Below, piece after piece: positions 7,679-15,748 of a stretch of DNA of 38,192 nt; the stretch's first letter is position 1; the number at the start of each line of letters is the position of its first letter. The notes beneath the pieces are model-generated. The model was not told the origin of the DNA, made no database searches, and saw only the letters and a list, made by a program, of their open reading frames with translations. A program made the position numbers and the translations under genes. Source of the stretch: an uncultured Granulosicoccus sp. (GTDB lineage Bacteria > Pseudomonadota > Gammaproteobacteria > Granulosicoccales > Granulosicoccaceae). The stretch covers positions 1 through 38,192 of the forward strand of contig CALKXZ010000290.1 in NCBI GenBank assembly GCA_938003775.1, read 5' to 3'.

Positions 7679-9168
7679 AGCTCACTGAGGTGCTGCAGGA
7701 GCGTTTGCCCCCACCGACGTGCCAGACTTACACGATCTGTGTTGAGACTCGCGATACCACTCTCGCCAGGGCGTGGTGTTATGCCAGGTGGAACATCAAG
7801 CGCTGCGCGGACGCGAAAACGGCTGGCACCATCAGCACTCTCGGCAACGGGGTGAATGGCACGAACAATAAACGGCATCGCCTCACTTGGACGCGAACGC
7901 AGAGACAACGAACCTACCTGCCCTTCCTGCACTTCTCGAATGTGACGCTCATGCACCATCAGGTGGACTTCAAATCCATCCGCCCGCGCGATTTCGAACA
8001 GCGCCTCACCACGGGTCACTGGTGTGCCAATAGCGTCTGCAGGATCTCCACTGACTATCAGACCATCTATTGGCGCTCGCAGCTCAATTCTGTCTAACCT
8101 TTGACTGACCAATGCACGCAAAGCCCGCTCACGATCTAACTTGGCCCTGGCAATTGCCGTCGCCTGACGATCATAGCTGGCCATCGCGGCCCGGAATTCG
8201 GATTCAGCACTGGCGATCTCACCATCGCGTCTGGTCAATTCCAGTTCTAACTCCACGGAATCCAGACGTGCCAATAGTTGCCCAGCTGACACAGCCTCAC
8301 CAGGCTTTACCACCACTTGTTCAACAAAGCCATCAAAGGGTGCGGCGATCAGCCGACGCTCACTTGGAACCAACTCGGCATCGGCAGGAACACTGTGTGG
8401 CAATGGCACCATGGCAACAAAAACCAACGCTGCCAATGACAAAACCAGCAGCAGTCGCGCGCCGTGACGCTGTGCCCCGAAACGCTGGCTAAAGAACGCG
8501 TGCATGGCGTGTCGCAAACGTGCGAATGTACCGAGTTCAGCCTCACAACGAACAGCGATCAACGGCGCTGTTACCAGTGCAACGTGTTCTAGCAAATCAA
8601 GCGTATCTGCCACAAATGGCTCGGCGTCAAGACGCTCCAGTAGCAATACACCCACAGGCTCCGCATGACGAAATAACGGCACGCTGACCAAATTGTTTCT
8701 GTCATGTCGTGAGTACAGCGCTCTATGGGCGGTCAGTACCTCGAGTCCAGCATCCGATGATGGAAAACAAACCAGTTGCTCATAGTCGATACATTCCTCC
8801 ATCACTTCCGTCAACAATCTGGCCTCGTCCGAGGCAACATCAACAGTTGCTTGCTGTGAGATTGCGTTTAACGCGATTACCCCATCCTCTTGGACCAATC
8901 CAATGGCGACTCTGGTGGCAGCAAACTGCTGCTGAAGTGCACCTGCAAAGGCGTCTACCGCTCGCTCCAGATCCGTAGGTGCAAGTAATTCTGCCAACAA
9001 TGCAAGTACGCTCGCTTGCTGATCAGCGAGCGATTCTGCTTTTTCGGCTCGATCCAGTACTAGCGCGTCCTTTGCCGCACCGTTAGGCACGCGCTCACCA
9101 TTACCCGGCAGTGACTCAGAGTCCACGCCGGGTTGTGTCGCTTCTTGATAACGATGAGTTGCGCGCAT
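7657..9168 (-). CDS. GAF-domain HlyD-family membrane fusion protein
   Basis: A 503-residue protein. The cytoplasmic N-terminal half holds a GAF-like domain at about 65-205 (VAIGLVQEDG, VSVPLFRHAEPVGVLLLERL). A single membrane helix at about 237-255 follows. The periplasmic part has the HlyD layout: lipoyl half (IAAPFDGFVEQVVVKPGEAVSAGQ split around the coil) about 273-303, helical hairpin about 305-350, second lipoyl half about 358-390 and a barrel to about 475. A GAF domain fused to an adaptor suggests that a cytoplasmic ligand is sensed by the export complex; the ligand is unknown. This is the first gene of the operon. Its ATG has no clear Shine-Dalgarno sequence, so a slightly different start is possible. 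Confidence 0.87.
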   Translation of the reverse strand: MRATHRYQEATQPGVDSESLPGNGERVPNGAAKDALVLDRAEKAESLADQQASVLALLAELLAPTDLERAVDAFAGALQQQFAATRVAIGLVQEDGVIALNAISQQATVDVASDEARLLTEVMEECIDYEQLVCFPSSDAGLEVLTAHRALYSRHDRNNLVSVPLFRHAEPVGVLLLERLDAEPFVADTLDLLEHVALVTAPLIAVRCEAELGTFARLRHAMHAFFSQRFGAQRHGARLLLVLSLAALVFVAMVPLPHSVPADAELVPSERRLIAAPFDGFVEQVVVKPGEAVSAGQLLARLDSVELELELTRRDGEIASAESEFRAAMASYDRQATAIARAKLDRERALRALVSQRLDRIELRAPIDGLIVSGDPADAIGTPVTRGEALFEIARADGFEVHLMVHERHIREVQEGQVGSLSLRSRPSEAMPFIVRAIHPVAESADGASRFRVRAALDVPPGITPRPGESGIASLNTDRVSLARRWGQTLLQHLSELWWRLSS

Positions 9169-9479
9169 GAATTAAACAGTAGGTTGACAGCAGTCACTAG
9201 GATTTTTGCGTCCTTTCAAGGTTTCGAAGTAACCGACCTAGGCTCTTGCAACCGTTGGTCCAATTAACCCACCGGGGCCATCAACTACTGCCGATACACG
9301 CAAACCGCACATTGCCACTGCCTAAAATGAGGGTCTGTTCACGTTTCCCAGGTCGCTCAACCAACCAACTTTTACGCGCACGTAACCCTGTGGAAACGAT
9401 TTAGGGGACCAGTTGAGCTTCGTGAAATACGCGCAGAGCAAAGCACGCATAGCTTGTGTAACCTTGCTATTATCATGAT
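9169..9479. promoter_or_regulatory. Divergent intergenic region between the exporter operon and the sulfur module
   Basis: About 310 bp between two diverging transcription units. On the minus strand 9205-9225 reads GAAACC-tt-GAAA-GGACGCAAA, resembling the most conserved core of the cyclic-di-GMP-I (GEMM) riboswitch. The rest of that fold was not convincingly reconstructed. CGTTTCC (9342-9348) and GGAAACG (9392-9398) form a widely spaced inverted repeat. An extended -10 element lies at the plus-strand end, next to the soxS-like start codon. Confidence 0.4.
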
Positions 9480-9480
9480 A
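9465..9480 (+). promoter_or_regulatory. Extended -10 promoter placing transcription at the soxS-like start codon
   Basis: TGCTATTAT at 9465-9473 is an extended -10 element (TGn + TATTAT). It lies 6 bases before the ATG at 9480, so transcription would begin at or next to the start codon, giving a leaderless mRNA. No Shine-Dalgarno sequence precedes the ATG, which agrees. The perfect palindrome TATCATGATA (9471-9480) overlaps the -10 end and the start, and could be an operator. No good -35 hexamer is visible. Confidence 0.45.
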
Positions 9481-9839
9481 TGCGGCTATTTGAATATTTA
9501 ATCGGACTGAGCGCACTTTGGCTGGTGCTAGCAACGGCCAGCGCGACGACGACCGGGGCAGAATTATTGATCGTTGAACAGGATCACTGCCCGTATTGTG
9601 AGAAATTCAACCGTGAAATTGCTCAAACTTACCCCAAAACGGTTGAAGGCAGTCGAGCGCCTCTGGTGCGGCTTGATATTCACAAACCTTGGCCAAATCA
9701 GTACGGTTCGATTCATCCAGCCTCCGTTACGCCAACATTTATTTTGATTAGTGATGGCGCTGAGATCGACCGTTTAGTCGGCTACCCAGGCGATGAACAT
9801 TTTTGGTTTTTAATTGGCCAAATGCTGGACAAGCTATAA
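9480..9839 (+). CDS. soxS: SoxS-like periplasmic thioredoxin-fold protein
   Basis: A 119-residue protein with a signal peptide (hydrophobic 5-21) and a thioredoxin-fold segment carrying the CPYC redox pair at Cys37 and Cys40. The surrounding pattern EQDHCPYCEKFNREI...YPKTVEG...APLVRLDI is typical of SoxS, which keeps periplasmic Sox proteins, notably the SoxY cysteine, in an active reduced state. The cis-Pro region SVTPTFILISDG is also present. It sits 3 bp upstream of the ArsR-type regulator, in one transcription unit with the transporter. Its mRNA may be leaderless. Confidence 0.82.
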   Translation: MRLFEYLIGLSALWLVLATASATTTGAELLIVEQDHCPYCEKFNREIAQTYPKTVEGSRAPLVRLDIHKPWPNQYGSIHPASVTPTFILISDGAEIDRLVGYPGDEHFWFLIGQMLDKL

Positions 9840-9842
9840 ATC

Positions 9843-10190
9843 ATGGCACTTCCAAAACTCACCGATAATGCCAGCACGAGTGAAGTGGATGCGCTGCTGG
9901 TGCAAGCTCGCAAAGCCAGCGAACTACTCAAGGCCTTGTCGCATGAAACACGGTTGATAATTATCTGCTTGCTAGCCGAAGGGGAGATGTCGGTATCCGA
10001 GATTGAAAAAATTATAAAGCTGCCACAAGCCTCTGTTTCACAGCAATTGGCTCGTCTACGTTTGGATAGATTGGTGACGACACGTCGTGAGGGTCGGCTG
10101 GTTTATTACCGCATTGCCGACAGTGACGTGGCCTCTATTGTCGAATCTCTCTACGACATGTTCTGCAAACCGGTTAGACACAAACCTTAG
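9843..10190 (+). CDS. ArsR-family persulfide-sensing repressor (BigR/SqrR type)
   Basis: A 115-residue winged-helix protein. Residues 25-95 hold the ArsR fold: ALSHETRLIIICLL, then recognition helix LPQASVSQQLARLR, then beta-wing RREGRLVYYRI. Two cysteines, Cys42 in the ICLLAEG segment and Cys108 near the C-terminus (YDMFCKP), fall at the same numbering as the sensor cysteines of BigR, which form a disulfide or polysulfide bridge on exposure to sulfane sulfur and release DNA. The ArsR metal-binding CVC motif is absent. The neighbours (SoxS-like protein, thiosulfate-type transporter, sox operon 17 kb away) support a role as repressor of sulfur-oxidation genes. It could equally be called SoxR of the ArsR type. 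Confidence 0.85.
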   Translation: MALPKLTDNASTSEVDALLVQARKASELLKALSHETRLIIICLLAEGEMSVSEIEKIIKLPQASVSQQLARLRLDRLVTTRREGRLVYYRIADSDVASIVESLYDMFCKPVRHKP

Positions 10191-10256
10191 GTCATTGCCT
10201 TATGCCACTGAACTGCTACCACACTATCTCAACACTGCTTATCGAACTGAATTGCC

Positions 10257-11327
10257 GTGGGTGATTCTGACTGGCTCTTACCAGCTGCAGGATTAATATG
10301 CGGGATTGTGTTGGGTGGTGCCGCGCGCTGGACGCACTTCTGCACCCTGTCCTCACTAGAACGATATTGGTACGCGGACGATAGTCGCGGTTTACGTACC
10401 TGGGTGTTGGCCAGCGCAGTTGCGCTTACCGGTACCCAGGCTATGATTGCGCTGGGTTGGCTTGACATCAGTGAAACGTTCTATCTGGACAATCGCTTAA
10501 GTTGGCTCGGTGCGATTCTTGGCGGACTATTATTCGGGTTGGGCATGGCGCTGGTCGGCACCTGTTCGTTTGGCGCATTAGTACGTTTGGGTAGTGGAAG
10601 TCTTCGCTCGCTAATAGTAGTAATAGCAATTGGACTTGCTGCCCTGACCACGCAACGTGGATTGACAGGACGATGGCGCATGTCGCAAATTGAACCTCTG
10701 GCACTGGACTTGTCAGCTTTCAGCAGTCAATCCATAGGAGATCTAATTAGCGAGTTGATCGGCTTGTCGGTATCTCCATTGGTCGCGTTAATGTTTGCCA
10801 TTGCCTTGTTCTACTGGGTTTTCCGAGAACCGTCGTATCGCTGTGAAACACGCAGTATTGTAACCGGCACCATTGTAGGCCTATGCGTCTGCTTTGGCTG
10901 GTTTGCCACGAGCTATCTGGGCACACAGGTGTACAGCGTGGTGCCAGTGGAGTCTGCATCGTTTGTGCGTCCACCGGGCGATTTACTGCTCACCTTCATT
11001 GCAGCAACTCCCATTATTCCAGACTACGGTGTCGGGCTACTCCTTGGTGTTGTCGCTGGCTCCGCGCTTGTAGCGCGAGCCAGCCGCGATATGCACTGGG
11101 AGGCTTGTGATGATGCCAGAGAGTTAGGGCGTCATCTGCTTGGCGCATTTTTTATGGGAACAGGCGGTGTATTGGCAGCCGGGTGCACGGTCGGTCAGGG
11201 AATCAGTGGACTATCCACCATGGCACTATCTGCACCCATCGTGGTTATCAGCATTTACGTAGGTGCACGAACTGGTCTAGCCTGGTTAATTGAGGGACGA
11301 CCTTTTGCCATGCTACATAGCGGCTAA
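10257..11327 (+). CDS. YeeE/YedE-family thiosulfate-type transporter (TsuA/SoxT-like)
   Basis: A 356-residue inner-membrane protein with many hydrophobic helices, the length of full two-repeat YeeE/TsuA proteins. The three cysteines thought to relay thiosulfate in TsuA are present in their usual contexts: RWTHFCTLSS (Cys29), GTCSFGAL (Cys103) and AAGCTVGQG (Cys310). The start is a GTG at 10257. An in-frame stop lies just upstream and no earlier Met is available, so GTG is the best choice despite no clear ribosome site. It lies 66 bp after the repressor, probably in the same transcript, and may import thiosulfate or another sulfane-sulfur compound. Confidence 0.85.
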   Translation: MGDSDWLLPAAGLICGIVLGGAARWTHFCTLSSLERYWYADDSRGLRTWVLASAVALTGTQAMIALGWLDISETFYLDNRLSWLGAILGGLLFGLGMALVGTCSFGALVRLGSGSLRSLIVVIAIGLAALTTQRGLTGRWRMSQIEPLALDLSAFSSQSIGDLISELIGLSVSPLVALMFAIALFYWVFREPSYRCETRSIVTGTIVGLCVCFGWFATSYLGTQVYSVVPVESASFVRPPGDLLLTFIAATPIIPDYGVGLLLGVVAGSALVARASRDMHWEACDDARELGRHLLGAFFMGTGGVLAAGCTVGQGISGLSTMALSAPIVVISIYVGARTGLAWLIEGRPFAMLHSG

Positions 11328-11555
11328 GGCGCTGGTAGAGAGTTTAAAATCACTTTAGGCGTAGCAGTTTTTTTTGGCACAGATTTACCGCGTTATTTAT
11401 TATTCAGTGCATGGCTGCATGACCCTCTGGGATTCATTTTAGGCGCGTAAGCTTGGCTATGTATTCTGCTTATCGCCAACCCGCGGTACAGTGCTTGCCA
11501 GTAGCTGTTTACAAGCCTTTTGCCGTTAGTAACCACCGCCACCAGTCACTATTTA

Positions 11556-12869
11556 TTATCTCAGTTCGCTGACCACTGGCCGGGTCATCGCCAGTAACGC
11601 CGGGAATAACGCTAAAAGTGACACACTGCTGAGAAACAACGCAGCGCTATGCCATTCAGGCCATCCGATAGACGCCTGCACCAGTATATTAGTCTGCTGG
11701 GAAATATAGGTCGAGACCTGGCCAGTCAGTGCAATCGCCATCACGAGCCCGACAACAGTGCCTAGTAATACAAGACCGGCACAGTAACACCACAGCACAC
11801 ACAACACGAAGCGGCTCGGTGCACCCACCGCTCTGAGCATAGCAAGTTGACGAGCGAACAATCGTGTCACCAGGATCAGGGCTGCCAGCACACTCAATGC
11901 GACCAAAATTTGAGTCACAGAGGCCATTATTGACATGACTTGACGTACATCACCGAGCACCTTATGCAAGCGTGTGAGCACTGCACCTGGAAAAAAAGCC
12001 ATAGTATCGTTGCGGCTAAATTCACTTCGTAAGCCGTAATTACCCGCTAATGAGGTAGCGCGCACCACAATTGAACTGACCCCAGGATGGTTCTTTGCAT
12101 CAAACGGTGGACCCAGCTGGTTGGTGGAACCCGGTTCATGACCATTACCCAGACCGTGCAATTGCCAAACCGCTTCGATGGGAATGAGCACCGCTTTGTC
12201 CCAAGGGCTCCCCGTCGGCTGAAGCCTGCCAGTAACAGTGAACTGTTGATGGGCATGAACCAGAACACCGTCATGCTCAGCGTTAAAGTGTTCGCCTACT
12301 CTCAACGCAGATCGGGCACCAATCACGGCATCGAACGTAGATTCAAAATGTTGACCCTCCGCCAATTCCGCAGACAGGTGTTGTACCAGGGCGCTGATAG
12401 TCCCGACCATCGGTTCACCAGCGACAACATCGCCTAAGACCACGGGCGCCGCGAAATCCACAGCCTTATGATGGGTAAGCTCGTCCAGTACCGTAGACGG
12501 CAAAAGAGGTGCGGAACCGGGCTGCAAGTACACGGTGTTCAGCAGGCGATCTACTTCACTGCCGGGGGTGGTCACAATTAGGTCAAATTTTGATGCTGAT
12601 TCGGCGCTGCCGACACGTAGGGCACGCTCCTGAGCTAACAACCCGACGCCTAAACCCACCGACACACCGATAACAAGAACGAACACAACATTGGTCCAGA
12701 AATAACGGCGCAATAGAGAGCTGACAAGTGGTGCTGGCCCATAACCAAACACCAGTACGGTAGCAAGAACCAAAACCGGCAACACGATTACCACGAGCAA
12801 GGATACATCCTGAGCAAATGCCGACAGTAAATCCCAGCGACTCAAGAAAAACTCCATAATACTAATCAT
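11556..12869 (-). CDS. FtsX/MacB-type ABC transporter permease
   Basis: A 437-residue protein with hydrophobic helices at about 22-42 and 58-78, a large extracytoplasmic domain at about 80-320 (MacB-PCD-like, FDLIVTTPGSEVDRLL and following), and three C-terminal helices at about 325-345, 365-390 and 405-425. The FtsX signature region RQLAMLRAVGAPSRFVL lies between two of these. The C-terminal topology fits mechanotransmission or lipoprotein-release exporters, with an extra helix near the start. It overlaps the ATPase stop by 8 bp and so forms a transporter with it. The substrate is unknown; the neighbouring secreted protein may be its partner. An alternative start is the ATG at 12857. Confidence 0.85.
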   Translation of the reverse strand: MISIMEFFLSRWDLLSAFAQDVSLLVVIVLPVLVLATVLVFGYGPAPLVSSLLRRYFWTNVVFVLVIGVSVGLGVGLLAQERALRVGSAESASKFDLIVTTPGSEVDRLLNTVYLQPGSAPLLPSTVLDELTHHKAVDFAAPVVLGDVVAGEPMVGTISALVQHLSAELAEGQHFESTFDAVIGARSALRVGEHFNAEHDGVLVHAHQQFTVTGRLQPTGSPWDKAVLIPIEAVWQLHGLGNGHEPGSTNQLGPPFDAKNHPGVSSIVVRATSLAGNYGLRSEFSRNDTMAFFPGAVLTRLHKVLGDVRQVMSIMASVTQILVALSVLAALILVTRLFARQLAMLRAVGAPSRFVLCVLWCYCAGLVLLGTVVGLVMAIALTGQVSTYISQQTNILVQASIGWPEWHSAALFLSSVSLLALFPALLAMTRPVVSELR

Positions 12870-13608
12870 CTAGCGCAGCGCTGGATGTGTCATCACAATG
12901 GATTATGTCTCGCCCATACTCATCAGCCTCTGGGAACTGATCCGCACCGATCTCTCGCCCATCGACAAGACGGACAATGCGATCCATATGTGCAAGCAAT
13001 TGCTCGTCGTGGCTAACCACAAACAAGCTTTTGCCTGTGTCACGCACTACTGTCAATAGATCGTTGACTAGCTCATCCGCTGTTGCCCGATCAAGACTTG
13101 CTGTGGGTTCATCGGCCAGAATGATGTCAGGATCACTTGCCAATGCACGCGCCACAGCGACACGTTGCCGCTCTCCACCGGAATAGCTACGCACGGGCCG
13201 ATGATAATCGCGAATACCGAGATCCATGAGCAGTGTTTGTGCTCGTTGATCGATAGCCAAACGATTTGAGCGAGGTGTAAAGCCTTTGGACAATTGCACA
13301 TTTTGCAATGCGCTGAGTTCTTCGAAAAGGAGAATATCTTGAAACACCTGACCAACATGCTGCCGACGAAATTCGCCTCGTTGGCTGGAGCCAGCCTCGA
13401 GTAGGTTGTAATCATTCCACCGGATTTGTCCGGTAGCGTGTTCTGCCAGGCCGGCCAATGCGAATAACAATGTGGATTTACCTGCGCCAGATGGACCGGC
13501 TATGCCAACACATGATCCACCCTGTACGGTTAATTGATCGATAGACAGAAGTGTTCGACTGTCGGTGCCAAAAACCTGCAATTGGTCCACTACTAGGGTT
13601 AGCGACAC
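12862..13608 (-). CDS. ABC transporter ATPase (LolD/MacB type)
   Basis: A 248-residue nucleotide-binding subunit with Walker A GPSGAGKST (38-46), Q-loop VFQD (88-91), signature SGGERQ (143-148), Walker B IILADEP (162-168) and switch His200 (VVSHDE). Its size and motif spacing fit the LolD/MacB class that pairs with FtsX-like permeases. Translation starts at GTG 13608, 3 bp after the stop of the upstream small secreted protein, and overlaps the permease gene by 8 bp. It energises the permease at 11556-12869. Confidence 0.9.
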   Translation of the reverse strand: MSLTLVVDQLQVFGTDSRTLLSIDQLTVQGGSCVGIAGPSGAGKSTLLFALAGLAEHATGQIRWNDYNLLEAGSSQRGEFRRQHVGQVFQDILLFEELSALQNVQLSKGFTPRSNRLAIDQRAQTLLMDLGIRDYHRPVRSYSGGERQRVAVARALASDPDIILADEPTASLDRATADELVNDLLTVVRDTGKSLFVVSHDEQLLAHMDRIVRLVDGREIGADQFPEADEYGRDIIHCDDTSSAALDD

Positions 13609-13611
13609 AGC

Positions 13612-14082
13612 TTATGCGCCACGCCGATACGTCGCCTCAGTTAACCTCACTTTGCTGTAGAACCCATTTTCAGCATCTTTGACACCACCTAGCTGTAACA
13701 CACCGTTGACGGTCATCTTCGCATTGTAAGGCAACACCTTAACGATACGCTTGGTGTACACCGCTAGAATATCGTCTGGCCAGTCTGCATCGGACTCACA
13801 AAACGGGCATACAGCCATGGGTCGCTTGGTTAGGACAAAGAATCTGGACTCAGCTTTTAACGGTGGTGCCATGTAACCTGTAACTGATAGGCGTTTTCCT
13901 TCGGAACTCAGGGCACGATCCGAAAAACTGAGGTCTTTATTATACAGATCGCGTAACAGGACGATATCGTTACTAGCAGACTCCCTGGCCAGCGTACGCA
14001 AACTAACAGTGCCGGATATCACCGCAAGCATCAGCCCACGGCGATCCAAGTCTAATACTGCCTTACTCGACCGTTGCCGCAT
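13612..14082 (-). CDS. Small secreted protein of unknown function linked to the ABC transporter
   Basis: A 156-residue protein with an RR-containing hydrophobic N-terminus (DRRGLMLAVISGTVSL) that could be a Tat- or Sec-type signal or an anchor. The mature part has a VTGYMAPP segment and a CPFCES pair of cysteines (about 92-95), followed by KMTVNGVLQLG. This looks like an OB-fold-like domain and is loosely reminiscent of DUF3299, but I do not claim membership. It overlaps the alkaline phosphatase stop by 20 bp and precedes the ATPase by 3 bp, so the four genes are probably one operon. The CxxC pair could bind a metal or be redox-active; this is inference. Confidence 0.72.
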   Translation of the reverse strand: MRQRSSKAVLDLDRRGLMLAVISGTVSLRTLARESASNDIVLLRDLYNKDLSFSDRALSSEGKRLSVTGYMAPPLKAESRFFVLTKRPMAVCPFCESDADWPDDILAVYTKRIVKVLPYNAKMTVNGVLQLGGVKDAENGFYSKVRLTEATYRRGA

Positions 14083-15748
14083 GGTGCATCACATGGAAGA
14101 TAAAATTTTGCTCTACCGTGCCATCAAACAAGTGCGCCCACGGACCCTGTGCATAGATGGCCACATCCTCTCCAGAGTGTGTCTCAGATGATCGGGGTAT
14201 GAGCGCCTGTTGTATGTAGTCTGGGTCAGTGGCCTCTTCTTGAGTCAGTGCTGTTCGTGAACCTATCCATAATCCCTCACCTTCGGCCAGCTCGGCGTCG
14301 TCGCCTGTTTCGGTTTTAGCCAGTTCTTCTCTTGCCGCCGCCACTTGACCGGCAAATGTGATCTTCCAGGTGTCATCCATATTGCCATCATCAGCACTGG
14401 CTACATTGACACCTGACATTTCTTGTCCAGCTGCATGTAACCGCTCGATAGCATGTGACGTTTCATCGATCGCTTCCTGCTTGATGACAGAACCCGCACC
14501 ATTAAGATACCCGACAACGGTGTACGGCAGACCATCGTCAGCCAATTCAGGTACACCGGTGTGCGTAGTACCTGCGTTATCGATGCCGTAACACAGCCCG
14601 GTAATTGGATTTCCGCGACCGCAATAACCATTGAAAGCAATAGCATGTTCGTGGTCTGCTGTCGCTATGATCAGTGTATCTTCTGTGTTGGTAAGTTCAA
14701 CTGCCTTAGCCACCGCTTCGTGAAACGCAACGCCGTCTGTCACCGTGCGGTGCAAATTACCATCATGATTGGCGTGATCAACACGACCCGCTTCGACCTG
14801 TAGAAAGAACCCATCTTCGTCATTTTGCAACACAGTGATTGCGGCCATCACCATCTCAGCAAGCGACGGTTCGCCGGTTCTATCAAACTCATATTTCATG
14901 TGAGATGACTCGAACAAACCCAGAATCGGCTCTCCGGCTGACAGATCCAGTGCAGCAAACGTCTCGTCATTCCACACATACCTTGCGCCGAGTGTTGCCG
15001 CTTCCTCAATCAGATTGCGTCCGTCTGTGCGTCGACCCGTCTTATTCTCATCGTCAATGACATCATCGGGAAGGAAGTGTCGTCGACCGCCACCCAAAAC
15101 AACATCAATAACCCCAGACTCTAAGCGATCAAACAACTGAGAGGCAATATCAGGCGCGGTACAGCCTTCAGGTAATTGGGAATCATCTTCATAGTTGCGA
15201 TCAGCGCTGAATGCGTAGGCTGATGCTGGCGTAGCGTGAGTGATTCGCGCCGTGGAAACAATACCCACAGATTTACCTGCGTCAGCGACTATATCAACAA
15301 TAGAGCTCACTTTACCCGCTTCGGCAGCCTGACAATCGCCACGTGCTACTGTGTCATTCACACCGACAACACCCGCTTTTGTCTTGATACCAGCCATCAT
15401 TGCGGTTGCAGTTCCGGATGAGTCTGGAGTTTGCGCATTTGTGTTGTACGTTTTAGACAGTGCAAGATGCGGAAATGCCTCGTACGACAGTACGTTCTCT
15501 TCGCCTAACATACCATTTTGTTGACCTTGCCAAATACGGGTGGCCAGGTTAGTGCCGACGCCATTGCCATCAGCCACCAACAAAATAATATTTTTTGCCC
15601 GATTAGTGTTTGGAGTGCGCAATAACCGCTGTTGTAGCTCAGATTGCGCGTCTGTAAACCAAGGGTTCTGCTGTTGCGGTAAGTCCTGGGCTGAAGCGCT
15701 GGTGGACGACAGTGCAACAGCGATGGCTGCATGGACAATCTTCATCAT
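14063..15748 (-). CDS. Alkaline phosphatase, PhoA family
   Basis: A 561-residue secreted phosphomonoesterase. I chose ATG 15748, 16 codons inside the longest frame, because GGAGT at 15759-15763 precedes it at good spacing and a clean signal peptide follows (MMKIVHAAIAVALSSTSASA|Q). Family motifs are KNIILLVADGNGVG (metal Asp), QTPDSSGTATAMMAGIKT with the nucleophile Ser109 in the DSS triplet, the HANHDG metal site and the IIATADHEHA motif. Metal-dependent hydrolysis of phosphate esters in the periplasm is expected. It is first in a run with a small secreted protein and an ABC exporter, which is unusual company for a phosphatase. No Pho box was recognised upstream. Confidence 0.92.
   Translation of the reverse strand: MMKIVHAAIAVALSSTSASAQDLPQQQNPWFTDAQSELQQRLLRTPNTNRAKNIILLVADGNGVGTNLATRIWQGQQNGMLGEENVLSYEAFPHLALSKTYNTNAQTPDSSGTATAMMAGIKTKAGVVGVNDTVARGDCQAAEAGKVSSIVDIVADAGKSVGIVSTARITHATPASAYAFSADRNYEDDSQLPEGCTAPDIASQLFDRLESGVIDVVLGGGRRHFLPDDVIDDENKTGRRTDGRNLIEEAATLGARYVWNDETFAALDLSAGEPILGLFESSHMKYEFDRTGEPSLAEMVMAAITVLQNDEDGFFLQVEAGRVDHANHDGNLHRTVTDGVAFHEAVAKAVELTNTEDTLIIATADHEHAIAFNGYCGRGNPITGLCYGIDNAGTTHTGVPELADDGLPYTVVGYLNGAGSVIKQEAIDETSHAIERLHAAGQEMSGVNVASADDGNMDDTWKITFAGQVAAAREELAKTETGDDAELAEGEGLWIGSRTALTQEEATDPDYIQQALIPRSSETHSGEDVAIYAQGPWAHLFDGTVEQNFIFHVMHHAATVE

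Noticed and set aside
1-9168. Standard type I secretion system for an RTX adhesin
   Set aside because: No ABC exporter with peptidase domain and no TolC-like gene here; the motor gene is SecA-like and no RTX repeats are visible in the substrate part.
9322-9534. 70-codon minus-strand frame overlapping the soxS-like start
   Set aside because: Antisense to a well-supported gene, no domain and no ribosome site.
11368-11375. T8 run after the TsuA-like gene as an intrinsic terminator
   Set aside because: No stable GC-rich stem directly precedes it.
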